Shown piece by piece: positions 1-8,611 of a stretch of DNA of 64,000 nt. Each line of letters begins with the position of its first letter. The first letter of the stretch is position 1. The notes under the pieces are model-generated. The model saw nothing but the letters and a program-made list of their open reading frames with translations. It made no database searches and had not been told where the DNA came from. A program made the translations under genes and the position numbers. This DNA comes from Prevotella sp. UBA2742 (GTDB lineage: Bacteria; Bacteroidota; Bacteroidia; Bacteroidales; Bacteroidaceae), in assembly GCA_002353485.1 (NCBI GenBank), contig DEJS01000011.1, forward strand, positions 1-64,000, read 5' to 3'.

Positions 1-1
1 A

Positions 2-1573
2 CCGTATTCAGGAAAAGACACAGCCTTGATGACATCCATCGTAGGCTTGCCTGTTATTGACAAAGATTTCAAAGAGAAGGTAAGGTGTATATCCTTTAAT
101 CCATATGCTGCGGCTATTGGTGAGCCATGTTTTGAGGTTCAAAGTGCCGCCATTCTGAAGGATAAAAAATGGATAAAGGATATAGCCTATCTGTTCTCAA
201 ACGAATACAATGCCTTCGATTTCATTCCCAAATTCTGTCAGGAGAACCCGGATATGGAACCAAAGAAATTGAATGCCCTTTTGGAGCGAGTACGAGACAT
301 CAAAAATGCTCCTATAGGAGTTATCAATCTGAATAAAGAACTAACTATTGATAAGGTAACGGAAATTTTTATCCGTATCAACAGTAAAGGAGCATCTTTG
401 ACACAAGCAGACTTCGTGATGTCAACAATCGCTGCCGATGATGAGTTTGGAGGCAACATGCTCAGAAAGGCTATTGACTATTTCTGCCATCTTTACATCA
501 ATCATAATTTCATCAGCCTAATAGATAAGGACACAGAGTTTGTGGCATCAGAGTATTATCCCATGATTAAATGGCTGGCAGATGCTGACACCAAACTCTT
601 TGCACAGACATTCGATGACGTACTGCGCATAGCGTTCACTTCAAAATACTATCGTGGCAAGATGGCGAATCTTACCGACTTGCTTCATGGTAGAAACTTT
701 GAGAGCAGAACCTATGAAAAAGCAATCATGGAAGAGACGTTTGCTAACCTGATAGAAGGTGTGAAGGATGTGTTCAATAAATATTTGTATGAGCAGTTTG
801 TAGAATGTTTAAAAGGGGCAGGCTTCATTAGTAGTCGATTAGTAAAGGGGCGTATGGCACTCGACTTTGCCTATATGCTTTTCCTTCGATTGCGCAAAGA
901 CTCAACGATAGATAAACTGAAAGTGGCTCACTATGTACAAAAATGGTATGTGATGTCTGTACTGACCGGAAGGTACGCTTCAAGTCCAGAGACTGCAATG
1001 GAGTCGGACTTGCGTTCTATTCGTGAAAAGGGGTTCCTTGTATTCTACAACGAGGTAATGGCCAACCTCTCTGATACGTTTTGGAATGTTACATACGTAC
1101 AGAGATTAGAAACTACAGCCAGCAATTCGCCCGCTTTCAACGTTTATCTGGCTGCACAATGTAAGAGTGTTGATGCGTCTTTCCTCAGTACAGGGTCAAA
1201 GGTACGTGACCTGTTAAGTTCTGCCGACATCCATCATATATTTCCACGTCAATACCTGAAGGATAATCAGATGAACTCAACGATGGAATACAATCAGGTA
1301 GCCAACTACACCTATCTCAGTAAGCCCGTAAATGTTGCAGTAGGCAAGAAAGCCCCAAAGGTGTATCTCGGAGAGGTCGTTACTGCCATTGAAGCAGGCA
1401 AAGATTCTGCCTATACCACGATGAGGTCGATGGACGAACTGTATGACAATCTTGACGAGAACTGCATACCTCGTGAGATTATCAACATGGACGTTGCTGA
1501 CTATCATTCATTTCTGGAGGCCAGACGAAAACTGATGGCACAGAAAGTAAAAGCATATTTCAACGCATTATAG
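2..1573 (+). CDS. DUF262 (GmrSD-like) protein, 5' end outside window
   Basis: The reading frame is open to the window edge, so the N-terminal part, including the DGQQR motif expected in this family, is missing here; the TTG at 26 and ATG at 29 are probably internal. The visible part contains the typical DUF262 stretch FIRINSKGASLTQADF, followed by a long helical region and a C-terminal DIHHIFPR motif that resembles the His-rich nuclease motif of DUF1524/HNH-type domains. Members of the family are modification-dependent or otherwise defence-linked nucleases with NTP-dependent activity. It lies 28 bp upstream of a restriction-methyltransferase gene on the same strand, so the two probably form one unit. 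That the pair is a restriction system is inference from family and context. Confidence 0.7.
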   Translation, partial: PYSGKDTALMTSIVGLPVIDKDFKEKVRCISFNPYAAAIGEPCFEVQSAAILKDKKWIKDIAYLFSNEYNAFDFIPKFCQENPDMEPKKLNALLERVRDIKNAPIGVINLNKELTIDKVTEIFIRINSKGASLTQADFVMSTIAADDEFGGNMLRKAIDYFCHLYINHNFISLIDKDTEFVASEYYPMIKWLADADTKLFAQTFDDVLRIAFTSKYYRGKMANLTDLLHGRNFESRTYEKAIMEETFANLIEGVKDVFNKYLYEQFVECLKGAGFISSRLVKGRMALDFAYMLFLRLRKDSTIDKLKVAHYVQKWYVMSVLTGRYASSPETAMESDLRSIREKGFLVFYNEVMANLSDTFWNVTYVQRLETTASNSPAFNVYLAAQCKSVDASFLSTGSKVRDLLSSADIHHIFPRQYLKDNQMNSTMEYNQVANYTYLSKPVNVAVGKKAPKVYLGEVVTAIEAGKDSAYTTMRSMDELYDNLDENCIPREIINMDVADYHSFLEARRKLMAQKVKAYFNAL

Positions 1574-1601
1574 ATTATTACCACACTCAAATCAGAACAA
1601 T

Positions 1602-4600
1602 ATGAAGACAGATAGCCTGAAACTATATATTGACGAACTGAACAAGCAGTACAAGACAGGGCTTGCTCGCGAACATTCTTACCGACCTGCTCTTAAAGAC
1701 TTGTTGCAGAGTCTATTGCCGAAGATGGTTGTGACGAATGAGCCTGCCCATTTCGAGTGTGGTGCACCTGACTATATTATTCAGCGGGAGAAAGACCATC
1801 TGCCAGTGTTTTTTGTGGAGGCAAAAGATGTGAACGACAACGATTTGGACGGACGTAACAAGAATGCCCACAAGGAGCAATTCGACCGCTATAAGCAAGC
1901 ACTCGACTATATCATCTTCACAGACTATTTGGACTTTCACCTGTATGAACAAGGGGAGTTCGTGGATAGTGTGAGGATTGCAGAAATCAAAGGCGAAAAG
2001 ATTGTTGGCATTGTTGAAGCCGAGGACAAATTCCTCTCCATGATTCAGCATTTGGGCTCGTCTGCTATCCAGCGCGTCACGTCAGCCTCACGTCTGGCAA
2101 AATTGATGGCAGGAAAGGCTCGATTGTTGGCAAATATCATTGAGCAGGCTATGAATGACGATACGGATAGTTATGCTAACGATAACCTTCGAGGACAATA
2201 TCAGGCGTTCAAGGATGTACTGATTCAAGAACTTAAACCAACGGACTTTGCAGATATCTATGCTCAGACGATTGCCTACGGTATGTTTGCAGCCCGTTTG
2301 CATGATGATACTCCTGAGGATTTTAGCCGCGAAGAGGCTGCACGTTTGATTCCAAAGACCAATCCATTCCTGCGCCAGATATTCAACAATTTGGCAGGCA
2401 ACGACCTTGACGAGCGTATTGCTTGGGTAGTGGATGATCTAGTGACAGTCTTTCAGGCTACCAACCTTCAGAAGATTATGGCGAGTTACAGCCGTGACAA
2501 GTTGCACCATGACCCAATGATTCATTTCTACGAGGACTTCCTGTCTGAATATAATCCAAAACTTCGCAAATCAAAGGGTGTCTGGTACACGCCTCAGCCA
2601 GTCGTTGGCTTTATCGTCAGGGCTGTGGATGAAATTCTTCAAAAGGATTTTGGCTTGCCTGAAGGATTGGCAGACTACTCAATGATAGAACGTGAAGTTG
2701 CTGTGGAGCAGAGTCGTGACAAGCGTACCTCTGACGGCATGAAGCATGAGAAACGCAAGTTCCACCGTGTTCAGATACTCGACCCAGCCACTGGTACAGG
2801 TACTTTCCTTGCAGAAGTAGTGAACCAAATCTATGATCGCTATCGTGATAATCAAGGCATCTGGCAGCAATATGTTGAACAACATCTTTTGCCTCGCCTT
2901 AACGGATTCGAGATATTGATGGCCTCATATGCGGTGGCTCATATTAAACTCGATATGCTTCTTGCTGAAACTGGCTATCAGCACAATACGGACAAGCGCC
3001 TACACATCTATCTGACTAATTCTCTCGAAGAAAGTAATAATGAGCCTCGTACCCTCTTTGCCCAATGGCTCAGCCGTGAAGCAACCGAGGCTAATGTCAT
3101 CAAACGTGATTATCCTGTAATGGTGATGATAGGTAATCCACCATATAATGGAAGTAGTACCAATAGAGGCGAGTGGATTTTGTCTCTCATGAACGACTAT
3201 AAGAAAGAGCCAGGAGGGAAACTGCCCCTTGACGAACGTAATTCCAAATGGCTGAACGATGACTATGTTAAGTTCATACGTTTGGCTCAGGATTATATCG
3301 AGAAAAACGGTGAAGGCATTATTGGTTTTATCAACCCTCATGGCTATCTTGACAATCCTACATTTAGAGGTATGCGCTGGAACTTGCTGAAAACATTCGA
3401 TAAAATATACACGATAGACCTGCATGGTAACAGCAAGAAGAAAGAAACATGCCCAGATGGGAGTAAAGACGAGAATGTGTTTGACATCATGCAGGGTGTG
3501 AGTATTAACCTTTTTGTTAAGACAGGAAAGAAACCTAAAGAAGAATTGGGTAAGGTTTATCATCATGATTTATATGGTTTGCGCCAAAATAAATATGATT
3601 TCTTAGATACAGCCACTATAGATAGCGTCGGGTATGAAGAAATTTCCCCTAAAGCACCCATGTACTTCTTCGTGCCGAAAGACTTTGGATTAGAAAAAGA
3701 GTATATTAATGGTTTTAGTGTTGTCAATTTGTTCTCTTTAACCAATGTAGGAGTATTTACAGCTAACGACAAAATTCTAATAGGTAAAGAACGAAATTCT
3801 CTTTGCACAAATGTTAGAAACTATTATAATATAGAAATCTCTAATTCGTGTGTCAATGGCATTACTTATCGGCCTTTCGATAATCAATACATTTATTACG
3901 ATTCAAAACTTGTGGAAAGGTCTCGTGAGAAAATAATGTCTCATATGCAACATGAAGATAATCTTGCATTACTTGTTGGAAGACAAGGCCAGGTATGTGG
4001 CAATAATCAATGGAACCTCGTTTACACTGCAAAGGGAATCGTTGATTTAAATATTTTTTATAGGGGTGGAGGAAACATATTCCCTTTATATTTATACCAA
4101 GATAATTTGGGCAAAGAAGAGCGTATCGTCAATTTCAATAAAGGCTTATACGATAAGATAGCCCAAGGCCTAAACTATCTTCCTTGCTATGATGACAATA
4201 TTCTGGTAGACCCAATAAGCGATTATAATGGTGTCCTCTATCCCCAAGACCTTTTCGATTATATCTATGCCGTGCTACACAGCCCGTCGTATCGCAAACG
4301 TTATAAGGAATTCCTGAAAATAGACTTCCCACGCATACCTTATCCGACGGATTGGGAGAGGTTCCGTGATTTGGCAGAAAAGGGTGAAGAACTACGAAAT
4401 CTTCATCTTATGGAAGATTTGCCTCATTCGACAGGCATATCTTTCCCCGTTAGTGGAACTATGCAAGTAGATTGCTACCGCTGGGAGCAGAATCGTGTAT
4501 ATATCAATTCGGAGCAATACTTCGAAGGTGTGCCAGAATCAGCATGGAACTTCTATATTGGCGGCTATCAACCAGCCCAGAAGTGGCTTAAAGACCGTAA

Positions 4601-4709
4601 AGGTATGACACTCTCGTTTGAGGATGTAAGGCATTACCAGCATATCATCTACGTCCTTCAGCAGACAGAACGCATTATGCAGGAGATAGACAATATAAGA
4701 ATATCCTAG
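1602..4709 (+). CDS. Type ISP/IIG-like restriction enzyme with fused N6-adenine methyltransferase
   Basis: A 1035-residue single polypeptide. Near the N-terminus, D57 and the E73-A-K75 triplet (in FFVEAKD) fit a PD-(D/E)XK nuclease. A helical coupler follows. SAM motif I (DPATGTGTF, about residues 394-402) and the catalytic NPPY motif (about residue 512) mark a gamma-class N6-adenine methyltransferase. The last 350 residues match the target-recognition part of type ISP enzymes. Classical type ISP proteins (LlaBIII) also carry a RecA-like helicase and exceed 1500 residues; no helicase motifs are visible here, so this is better seen as a compact type IIG-like form. It would methylate and cut its own recognition site, which cannot be predicted from sequence. 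The partial DUF262 gene upstream is the probable partner. Confidence 0.85.
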   Translation: MKTDSLKLYIDELNKQYKTGLAREHSYRPALKDLLQSLLPKMVVTNEPAHFECGAPDYIIQREKDHLPVFFVEAKDVNDNDLDGRNKNAHKEQFDRYKQALDYIIFTDYLDFHLYEQGEFVDSVRIAEIKGEKIVGIVEAEDKFLSMIQHLGSSAIQRVTSASRLAKLMAGKARLLANIIEQAMNDDTDSYANDNLRGQYQAFKDVLIQELKPTDFADIYAQTIAYGMFAARLHDDTPEDFSREEAARLIPKTNPFLRQIFNNLAGNDLDERIAWVVDDLVTVFQATNLQKIMASYSRDKLHHDPMIHFYEDFLSEYNPKLRKSKGVWYTPQPVVGFIVRAVDEILQKDFGLPEGLADYSMIEREVAVEQSRDKRTSDGMKHEKRKFHRVQILDPATGTGTFLAEVVNQIYDRYRDNQGIWQQYVEQHLLPRLNGFEILMASYAVAHIKLDMLLAETGYQHNTDKRLHIYLTNSLEESNNEPRTLFAQWLSREATEANVIKRDYPVMVMIGNPPYNGSSTNRGEWILSLMNDYKKEPGGKLPLDERNSKWLNDDYVKFIRLAQDYIEKNGEGIIGFINPHGYLDNPTFRGMRWNLLKTFDKIYTIDLHGNSKKKETCPDGSKDENVFDIMQGVSINLFVKTGKKPKEELGKVYHHDLYGLRQNKYDFLDTATIDSVGYEEISPKAPMYFFVPKDFGLEKEYINGFSVVNLFSLTNVGVFTANDKILIGKERNSLCTNVRNYYNIEISNSCVNGITYRPFDNQYIYYDSKLVERSREKIMSHMQHEDNLALLVGRQGQVCGNNQWNLVYTAKGIVDLNIFYRGGGNIFPLYLYQDNLGKEERIVNFNKGLYDKIAQGLNYLPCYDDNILVDPISDYNGVLYPQDLFDYIYAVLHSPSYRKRYKEFLKIDFPRIPYPTDWERFRDLAEKGEELRNLHLMEDLPHSTGISFPVSGTMQVDCYRWEQNRVYINSEQYFEGVPESAWNFYIGGYQPAQKWLKDRKGMTLSFEDVRHYQHIIYVLQQTERIMQEIDNIRIS

Positions 4710-4900
4710 TGTTGTTGAATCGTTTAAATATATGATAGCAAGAATAAATTAGACTTGGGTCTGAAATGGGAAGCTGATGCAGGGATTAGCTATAAATACT
4801 TTATGGTGTTTGAGCATAACAGAATAGATGATGCTGTAGATGTTCAAGAACTATTGTAGATTTTGAAAGGGATGTGTTAAAGAATTAGAGAAATAGGGCA
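4710..4900 (+). other. 190-bp spacer with a possible gene remnant
   Basis: AT-rich spacer between the restriction gene and the HEPN-like gene. One short open stretch of about 30 codons ends in KYFMVFEHNRIDDAVDVQEL and a stop near 4859, but it has no good start codon and no recognisable family. It could be the tail of a deleted gene. No clear promoter box was seen. Confidence 0.3.
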
Positions 4901-5695
4901 ATGGAGAGAATCGTATTTGTTGAAGGTGATATAATTGCATATAGCGGCAAACACTTTGCAAAAGAGTTTGTATGTCTAGCGACAGACGAATATAAAGAAA
5001 AGGCCATTGAAGTAATCAATGGTAATCTAGAATTGTATGAACACAATCGAATAATTCCTTATTATATTTATGCCGCCAGAGGCGGGGTAGCTTCTGTTAG
5101 TGCTACATTAGGGGTTGTGCATAGTCCTCGTAATGTATTAAACCTCTACAAAGAAGAGATAGAAAAAATTAAAAGATTATTAAACCTTGAAGTTCCTGAT
5201 GACTTGCGGTCGACACATAATAGGCATCTATTTATTGGGGTTATTGGAACATTAGAATTGTTCTTGTCTGAAATTATTTCATGTTTAGTGCTGGGTGAGG
5301 AACACTTTTATCATAATTTTGTTGAAAAAACGAATTACAAGATATCCTTGAAAGATGTTGAAGAAGGAGGACAGATATTGGACAAAGCGATTTATAGGGT
5401 TATACATAATATTAATGCTCATAAATTAAAGGAAATAAAGGATGTCTTCAAGAATGTTTTTGATGTAAATATTCCAAATACCTCAGAACTTGGAAGGTAT
5501 ATAGAAAAAAGACATGACTTAGTTCACAGAAATGGCAATAGTGTCGACGATCGAACTTTGAGATACGTGGATATTACTGATAAGATATTGCAGGACCTTA
5601 TTCTTGTGGTAGATACCTTTGTCGATCATCTAATGGATGCCCTAGTATTACCGATAGAAAAATGGAATGAAGGTTTTGAGAGTACAGGTCCTTGA
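4901..5695 (+). CDS. Protein with HEPN-type RX4-6H motif, candidate RNase
   Basis: 264 residues, mostly helical in the C-terminal half. The segment ELGRYIEKRHDLVHRNG carries R204-HDLV-H209, which fits the RX4-6H active-site motif of HEPN RNases, preceded by helices rich in acidic residues as in RiboL-PSP-HEPN and MAE_28990-type proteins. HEPN proteins in defence loci usually cut RNA to stop phage growth or act as toxins. The N-terminal 90 residues were not recognised. The gene stands alone between a restriction enzyme and a PARIS-like pair, with no small antitoxin ORF next to it. The HEPN call rests on one motif and context, so the family is likely but the activity is inference. Confidence 0.5.
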   Translation: MERIVFVEGDIIAYSGKHFAKEFVCLATDEYKEKAIEVINGNLELYEHNRIIPYYIYAARGGVASVSATLGVVHSPRNVLNLYKEEIEKIKRLLNLEVPDDLRSTHNRHLFIGVIGTLELFLSEIISCLVLGEEHFYHNFVEKTNYKISLKDVEEGGQILDKAIYRVIHNINAHKLKEIKDVFKNVFDVNIPNTSELGRYIEKRHDLVHRNGNSVDDRTLRYVDITDKILQDLILVVDTFVDHLMDALVLPIEKWNEGFESTGP

Positions 5696-5740
5696 TTCGT
5701 TCTTATAATAATTAATGTGTGTAGTTCGGAATAATTGATT

Positions 5741-5748
5741 ATCTTTGC
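5741..5748 (+). promoter_or_regulatory. Bacteroidetes -7 promoter box for the DUF6794 gene
   Basis: TATCTTTG matches the Bacteroidetes TAnnTTTG -7 consensus, about 12 nt before the start of the small reading frame at 5760. The box lies inside a partial inverted repeat (GATTATC upstream, GATAAT downstream). Confidence 0.6.
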
Positions 5749-5759
5749 AAACGATAATT

Positions 5760-6125
5760 ATGGAAACAAAGATACCTCAAACAAAGCAAGAAGCCTTTGC
5801 TCAATTAGACGAGATGCTGAGTGAGAAGGATAAGAATGAGTTGGTTAAAGGCGAGGCCATAGAGTTTCACTTTTCATTGGGTATGTGGATTCGGAACAAC
5901 TGGATCTAGGACTAACAGGGGACAGGCACGGTGTTATTCCTACACTTCTCGTTAGGGATGTGGATTCGCAATACGTGGACTTATGGTAATGAGGAAAAGT
6001 GTATTGATGCTCTAGCCAAAGACTTGGGAGAAGATGTCTTCTGGGATGCTGATTCTATGTCTTCTGCAATTCTCGAGGGATATAAGAAATACCTAAAGAA
6101 GAGTTGTACAAAAGACAAAAAGTAA
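5760..6125 (+). pseudogene. Broken DUF6794-type gene with duplicated core motif
   Basis: The first reading frame runs 49 codons from 5760 and ends at a TAG at 5907 right after EFHFSLGMWIRNNWI. After about 25 nt a second frame, readable from a GTG at 5931, repeats the same motif as LHFSLGMWIRNTW. It continues into a normal DUF6794-like C-terminus with DADSMSSAILEGY and ends at 6125. Copy 1 therefore has the N-terminal half of the family and copy 2 the C-terminal half, with the HFSLGMWIRN core present twice. The two core copies differ at several bases, so this looks like recombination between diverged paralogues rather than a fresh duplication. DUF6794 proteins are small cytosolic proteins of unknown function. 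Both pieces could still be made as separate peptides. Confidence 0.6.
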
Positions 6126-6179
6126 CATAAGGTATGTAACATTTTTGATTTTTTGCATAATTTATAAAGAAAAGTTTTG

Positions 6180-6187
6180 TATCTTTG
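6180..6187 (+). promoter_or_regulatory. -7 promoter box of the PARIS-like operon
   Basis: TATCTTTG followed by CAACAATAATAAG; the start codon is at 6212. A T-rich stretch with TTTTTTG about 20 bp upstream fits the -33 element. A small inverted repeat (AATAAT-AAG-ATTATT) sits in the leader. Confidence 0.65.
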
Positions 6188-6211
6188 CAACAATAATAAG
6201 ATTATTACAAG

Positions 6212-7126
6212 ATGAGGATCAAGGAATTTAGCATCGACAACCTGTATTACGAATACAACTTCAGTCACACGCTTGACGAGAAGGTGAATATATTTGTGGG
6301 TAATAACGGTTCGTTCAAGACCACCCTCTTACGGCTTCTGCGACATGCTATTACCTACGAGAAAAACAGTCAATTCTTCCAAAGTCGTCTAACAAAAGTC
6401 ACTTTTAAGGATGGTATGATTATGGAGTACCATGAGACAGAAAATTTGCTTTCCAAGGACAGGGATGGCGAAGACACATTGAAGAATGTCACTTCATGGA
6501 CACCCATGTTGGGCGGAAAGGAGATTCGGGAATCAGAATACAGAAAACTGGTGAAACTGGACTTCGTTTCTACCTTCGATGTGAAAGGCGACGGCAAAAG
6601 CACACAGGACAGTTATCTTGACATTCGATTGGAGAAGTTGCAAAGTGATTACGGCTATTACCTCTCAGACCTGGTGAAGGAATTGACCGAACGCATTAAC
6701 TCAAACAGTAGCATCACCAAGGCAGAACTTGACAAGATTAACGAGCGGAAGAATTTGTTCATAAGCCTTGTGAACGAGTGTTTTGCCGAGACGGGGAAAA
6801 CACTTTCCAATGACTCCACCAAACTTGTCTTCTTGAAAGATAATGCTATTGGCATCTATCCCAAGGAACTATCATCGGGTGAGAAGCAGCTTTTGATAAT
6901 TCTACTCACCGTTCTGTTGGAGCGTGGTGAGGAATATATCTTGATGCTTGATGAGCCGGAGATTTCCATGCACATCAGTTGGCAATACAAACTAATTGAT
7001 ATGATACTACAACTGAACCCCAACGTGCAGATCATCCTGACAACCCATTCGCCAATGATTTTCTCAGACGGTTGGGGCGATAAGGCCATCCACATGGAGG
7101 ATATAACCATTAATACTCGAAAGTAA
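6212..7126 (+). CDS. ABC/AAA15-type ATPase, AriA-like component of a PARIS-like system
   Basis: 304 residues with all main motifs of an ABC-like ATPase of the OLD/RecF class: Walker A GNNGSFKTT (residues 30-38; the usual GxGKS is GSFKT here), ABC signature LSSGEKQ near 220, Walker B ILMLDEPE near 243-250 and switch His in TTHSP near 277. The stop overlaps the start of the DUF4435 gene (TAATG), so the two are translationally coupled. In PARIS, AriA is the ATPase scaffold that holds the AriB nuclease and releases it when a phage anti-restriction protein is sensed. At 304 residues this AriA is shorter than the enterobacterial proteins as I remember them, so it may be a minimal variant. A Septu- or retron-type ATPase is the alternative, made less likely by the DUF4435 partner. 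Confidence 0.7.
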   Translation: MRIKEFSIDNLYYEYNFSHTLDEKVNIFVGNNGSFKTTLLRLLRHAITYEKNSQFFQSRLTKVTFKDGMIMEYHETENLLSKDRDGEDTLKNVTSWTPMLGGKEIRESEYRKLVKLDFVSTFDVKGDGKSTQDSYLDIRLEKLQSDYGYYLSDLVKELTERINSNSSITKAELDKINERKNLFISLVNECFAETGKTLSNDSTKLVFLKDNAIGIYPKELSSGEKQLLIILLTVLLERGEEYILMLDEPEISMHISWQYKLIDMILQLNPNVQIILTTHSPMIFSDGWGDKAIHMEDITINTRK

Positions 7127-7989
7127 TGGCTGACGTATATCAGGAACAAGCACAGTTCTTTGCCAATGTGCCGCTGATGCAGAGGGGTGTCGTGGCAAGT
7201 GTCCATCTGGAGGATGTGGACGACAAAACATTCTGGGATGAAATGCTACAGAACCGCCATCCAGGGAGATACTACTATATCACACAGAGCCGAAGTCCCA
7301 AGGGATTCGACACAAAGGGCTGTGAGCAATGCTTGAAATACCGGCCTTATCTGTCGAAGCATTTTTTCGTTTGCATAGACAGCGATATGCGCTATCTGAT
7401 GAAGGAGCCTGGGCTGGGTGCTGGCGACTGCATCTGCCAAACTTATACCTACTCATGGGAGAACCACTATTGTGAAGCCTCTGAATTACAGCATCGGTTT
7501 GAAAAAGTCTGCCCAGACAAGGCAGCAACATTCGACTTTCAGAAATTCATGGCTACGCTATCCAAGGTGCTGTATAAACCGCTGTTACTGTTGCTCTTTT
7601 GTTTGAAGAACGACAAACCGAATTTCAGTATGCGTATGTTTTCTGCTTGTCTGCCTAACCAATGCAAACGCGCAGAACTAACAGGTAATGGTAAACTGCT
7701 GATAGAAAGAATCGCCAAGAACTTTGAATCGCATCTGAATAGTCCATTTGCTCAGTCGGTTGACCTCGAAGATGAAAAGGTTTATTGTCAGGCGCTCGGC
7801 GTGAACGAGCAGAATGCCTATCTCCATGTGAGAGGTCATAACCTCTTCGACCTTGTTTCATACATCGGTGACTTACTCTGTCGTGGAACCTCCATATCGT
7901 TCAGAAACGATGTTCTGGTGTATGACCTACCATCACAAAACTACTGGGAAATCAAAAAAGTGGCATGTGATATTGCAGGAATAGTATGA
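7126..7989 (+). CDS. DUF4435 TOPRIM-like protein, AriB-like effector of a PARIS-like system
   Basis: 287 residues. The N-terminal region has LEDVDDKTFWDEML, with E29 in the position of the catalytic Glu of DUF4435/TOPRIM proteins. FVCIDSDMRYL follows, with the acidic pair D85 and D87, and then a YSWENHYC segment corresponding to the family's YS-EN motif. AriB of characterised PARIS systems is a DUF4435 TOPRIM nuclease that cuts host tRNA after release from the ATPase, causing growth arrest. The gene starts within the stop codon of the ATPase gene. No immunity gene is visible after it; a 380-bp spacer without genes follows. Catalytic residues are seen in the sequence, while tRNA cleavage and triggering are inferred from the family. 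Confidence 0.68.
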   Translation: MADVYQEQAQFFANVPLMQRGVVASVHLEDVDDKTFWDEMLQNRHPGRYYYITQSRSPKGFDTKGCEQCLKYRPYLSKHFFVCIDSDMRYLMKEPGLGAGDCICQTYTYSWENHYCEASELQHRFEKVCPDKAATFDFQKFMATLSKVLYKPLLLLLFCLKNDKPNFSMRMFSACLPNQCKRAELTGNGKLLIERIAKNFESHLNSPFAQSVDLEDEKVYCQALGVNEQNAYLHVRGHNLFDLVSYIGDLLCRGTSISFRNDVLVYDLPSQNYWEIKKVACDIAGIV

Positions 7990-8370
7990 CTCATAAGGGT
8001 AATACAAGTATTATTGCAAAGAGAGCATATCTGATAGTCGTAAATCGTGCAGTTCCGTTGAAAAGAAAACGGGAAGTGTTAAAAATGAGCCTTGTTTCCG
8101 GGTTATGATTTGGCAACCATTCGCCTTCTACATTCTTCCAAATTCCGCAAATCCGTCAAAAACGGCTTTTTCATCCCCTCTTTCGTAAGTTGCTGATTCT
8201 CAAACTGGCTTCATCATTCTTCTTTTTTATGAAAATCCGCACAACTTTACGCAATTTAGTGAAGAGTGAAGAGTGAAGAATTTGCTTCCGCCGTCATTAA
8301 TTTAACTTTTTTTTGCTGCATTGCTTACCAAATTTTTCACTCTTCACTCTTCACTCTTCACTTTTTTTTG
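7990..8370. other. 380-bp non-coding spacer before the cobalamin riboswitch
   Basis: No gene of convincing length on either strand. The only clear structure is the pair of GAAGAGT-type repeats at 8270-8360 (separate entry). The rest is AT-rich and separates the defence island from the GC-rich cobalamin region, so a composition boundary falls here. Confidence 0.6.
8270..8360. repeat. Inverted pair of GAAGAGT/ACTCTTC tandem repeats
   Basis: Two to three tandem heptamers GTGAAGA on the left (about 8270-8288) are matched in inverse orientation by three to four copies of CACTCTT on the right (about 8338-8360), with about 50 bp between. The RNA could form a long hairpin just upstream of the riboswitch promoter at 8371. 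Related GAAGAGTGAA stretches occur at 57871 and 59418 at gene junctions. Confidence 0.7.
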
Positions 8371-8378
8371 TACCTTTG
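8371..8378 (+). promoter_or_regulatory. -7 promoter box of the riboswitch-controlled operon
   Basis: TACCTTTG, a common variant of the Bacteroidetes -7 consensus, directly upstream of the cobalamin riboswitch leader. Transcription would start near 8384. Confidence 0.65.
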
Positions 8379-8385
8379 CACCCGA

Positions 8386-8556
8386 ATTAATGGCAATCAG
8401 GTCGAGAGAACGACCTTGATGTAAGGGAATCAGGTGAGAGTCCTGAACAGTACCTGCTGCTGTAATCCTCGTTTAAGAGGCTTGTTCGTATAACGCCACT
8501 GACTCCGTAGTCGGGAAGGTAGAACAGGCTGAGGAAAGTCAGAAGACCTGCCACAA
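8386..8556 (+). promoter_or_regulatory. Cobalamin riboswitch
   Basis: The leader contains the conserved landmarks of the B12 riboswitch in order: AAGGGAATCAGGTGAGAGTC (conserved core), CTGCTGCTGTAATCCTC, the B12 box region GCCACTGACTCC followed by CGGGAAGG, and the closing AGTCAGAAGACCTGCC. It lies between the promoter box at 8371 and the TonB receptor start at 8612, so the receptor operon is expected to be switched off when adenosylcobalamin is plentiful. The ends are estimated from the pattern, not from a covariance model. Confidence 0.93.
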
Positions 8557-8611
8557 AACACCGAAGTAAGCGCGCCCAGGAACAGGCGTTAGCCGAAACA
8601 ACAGTTTGGGA

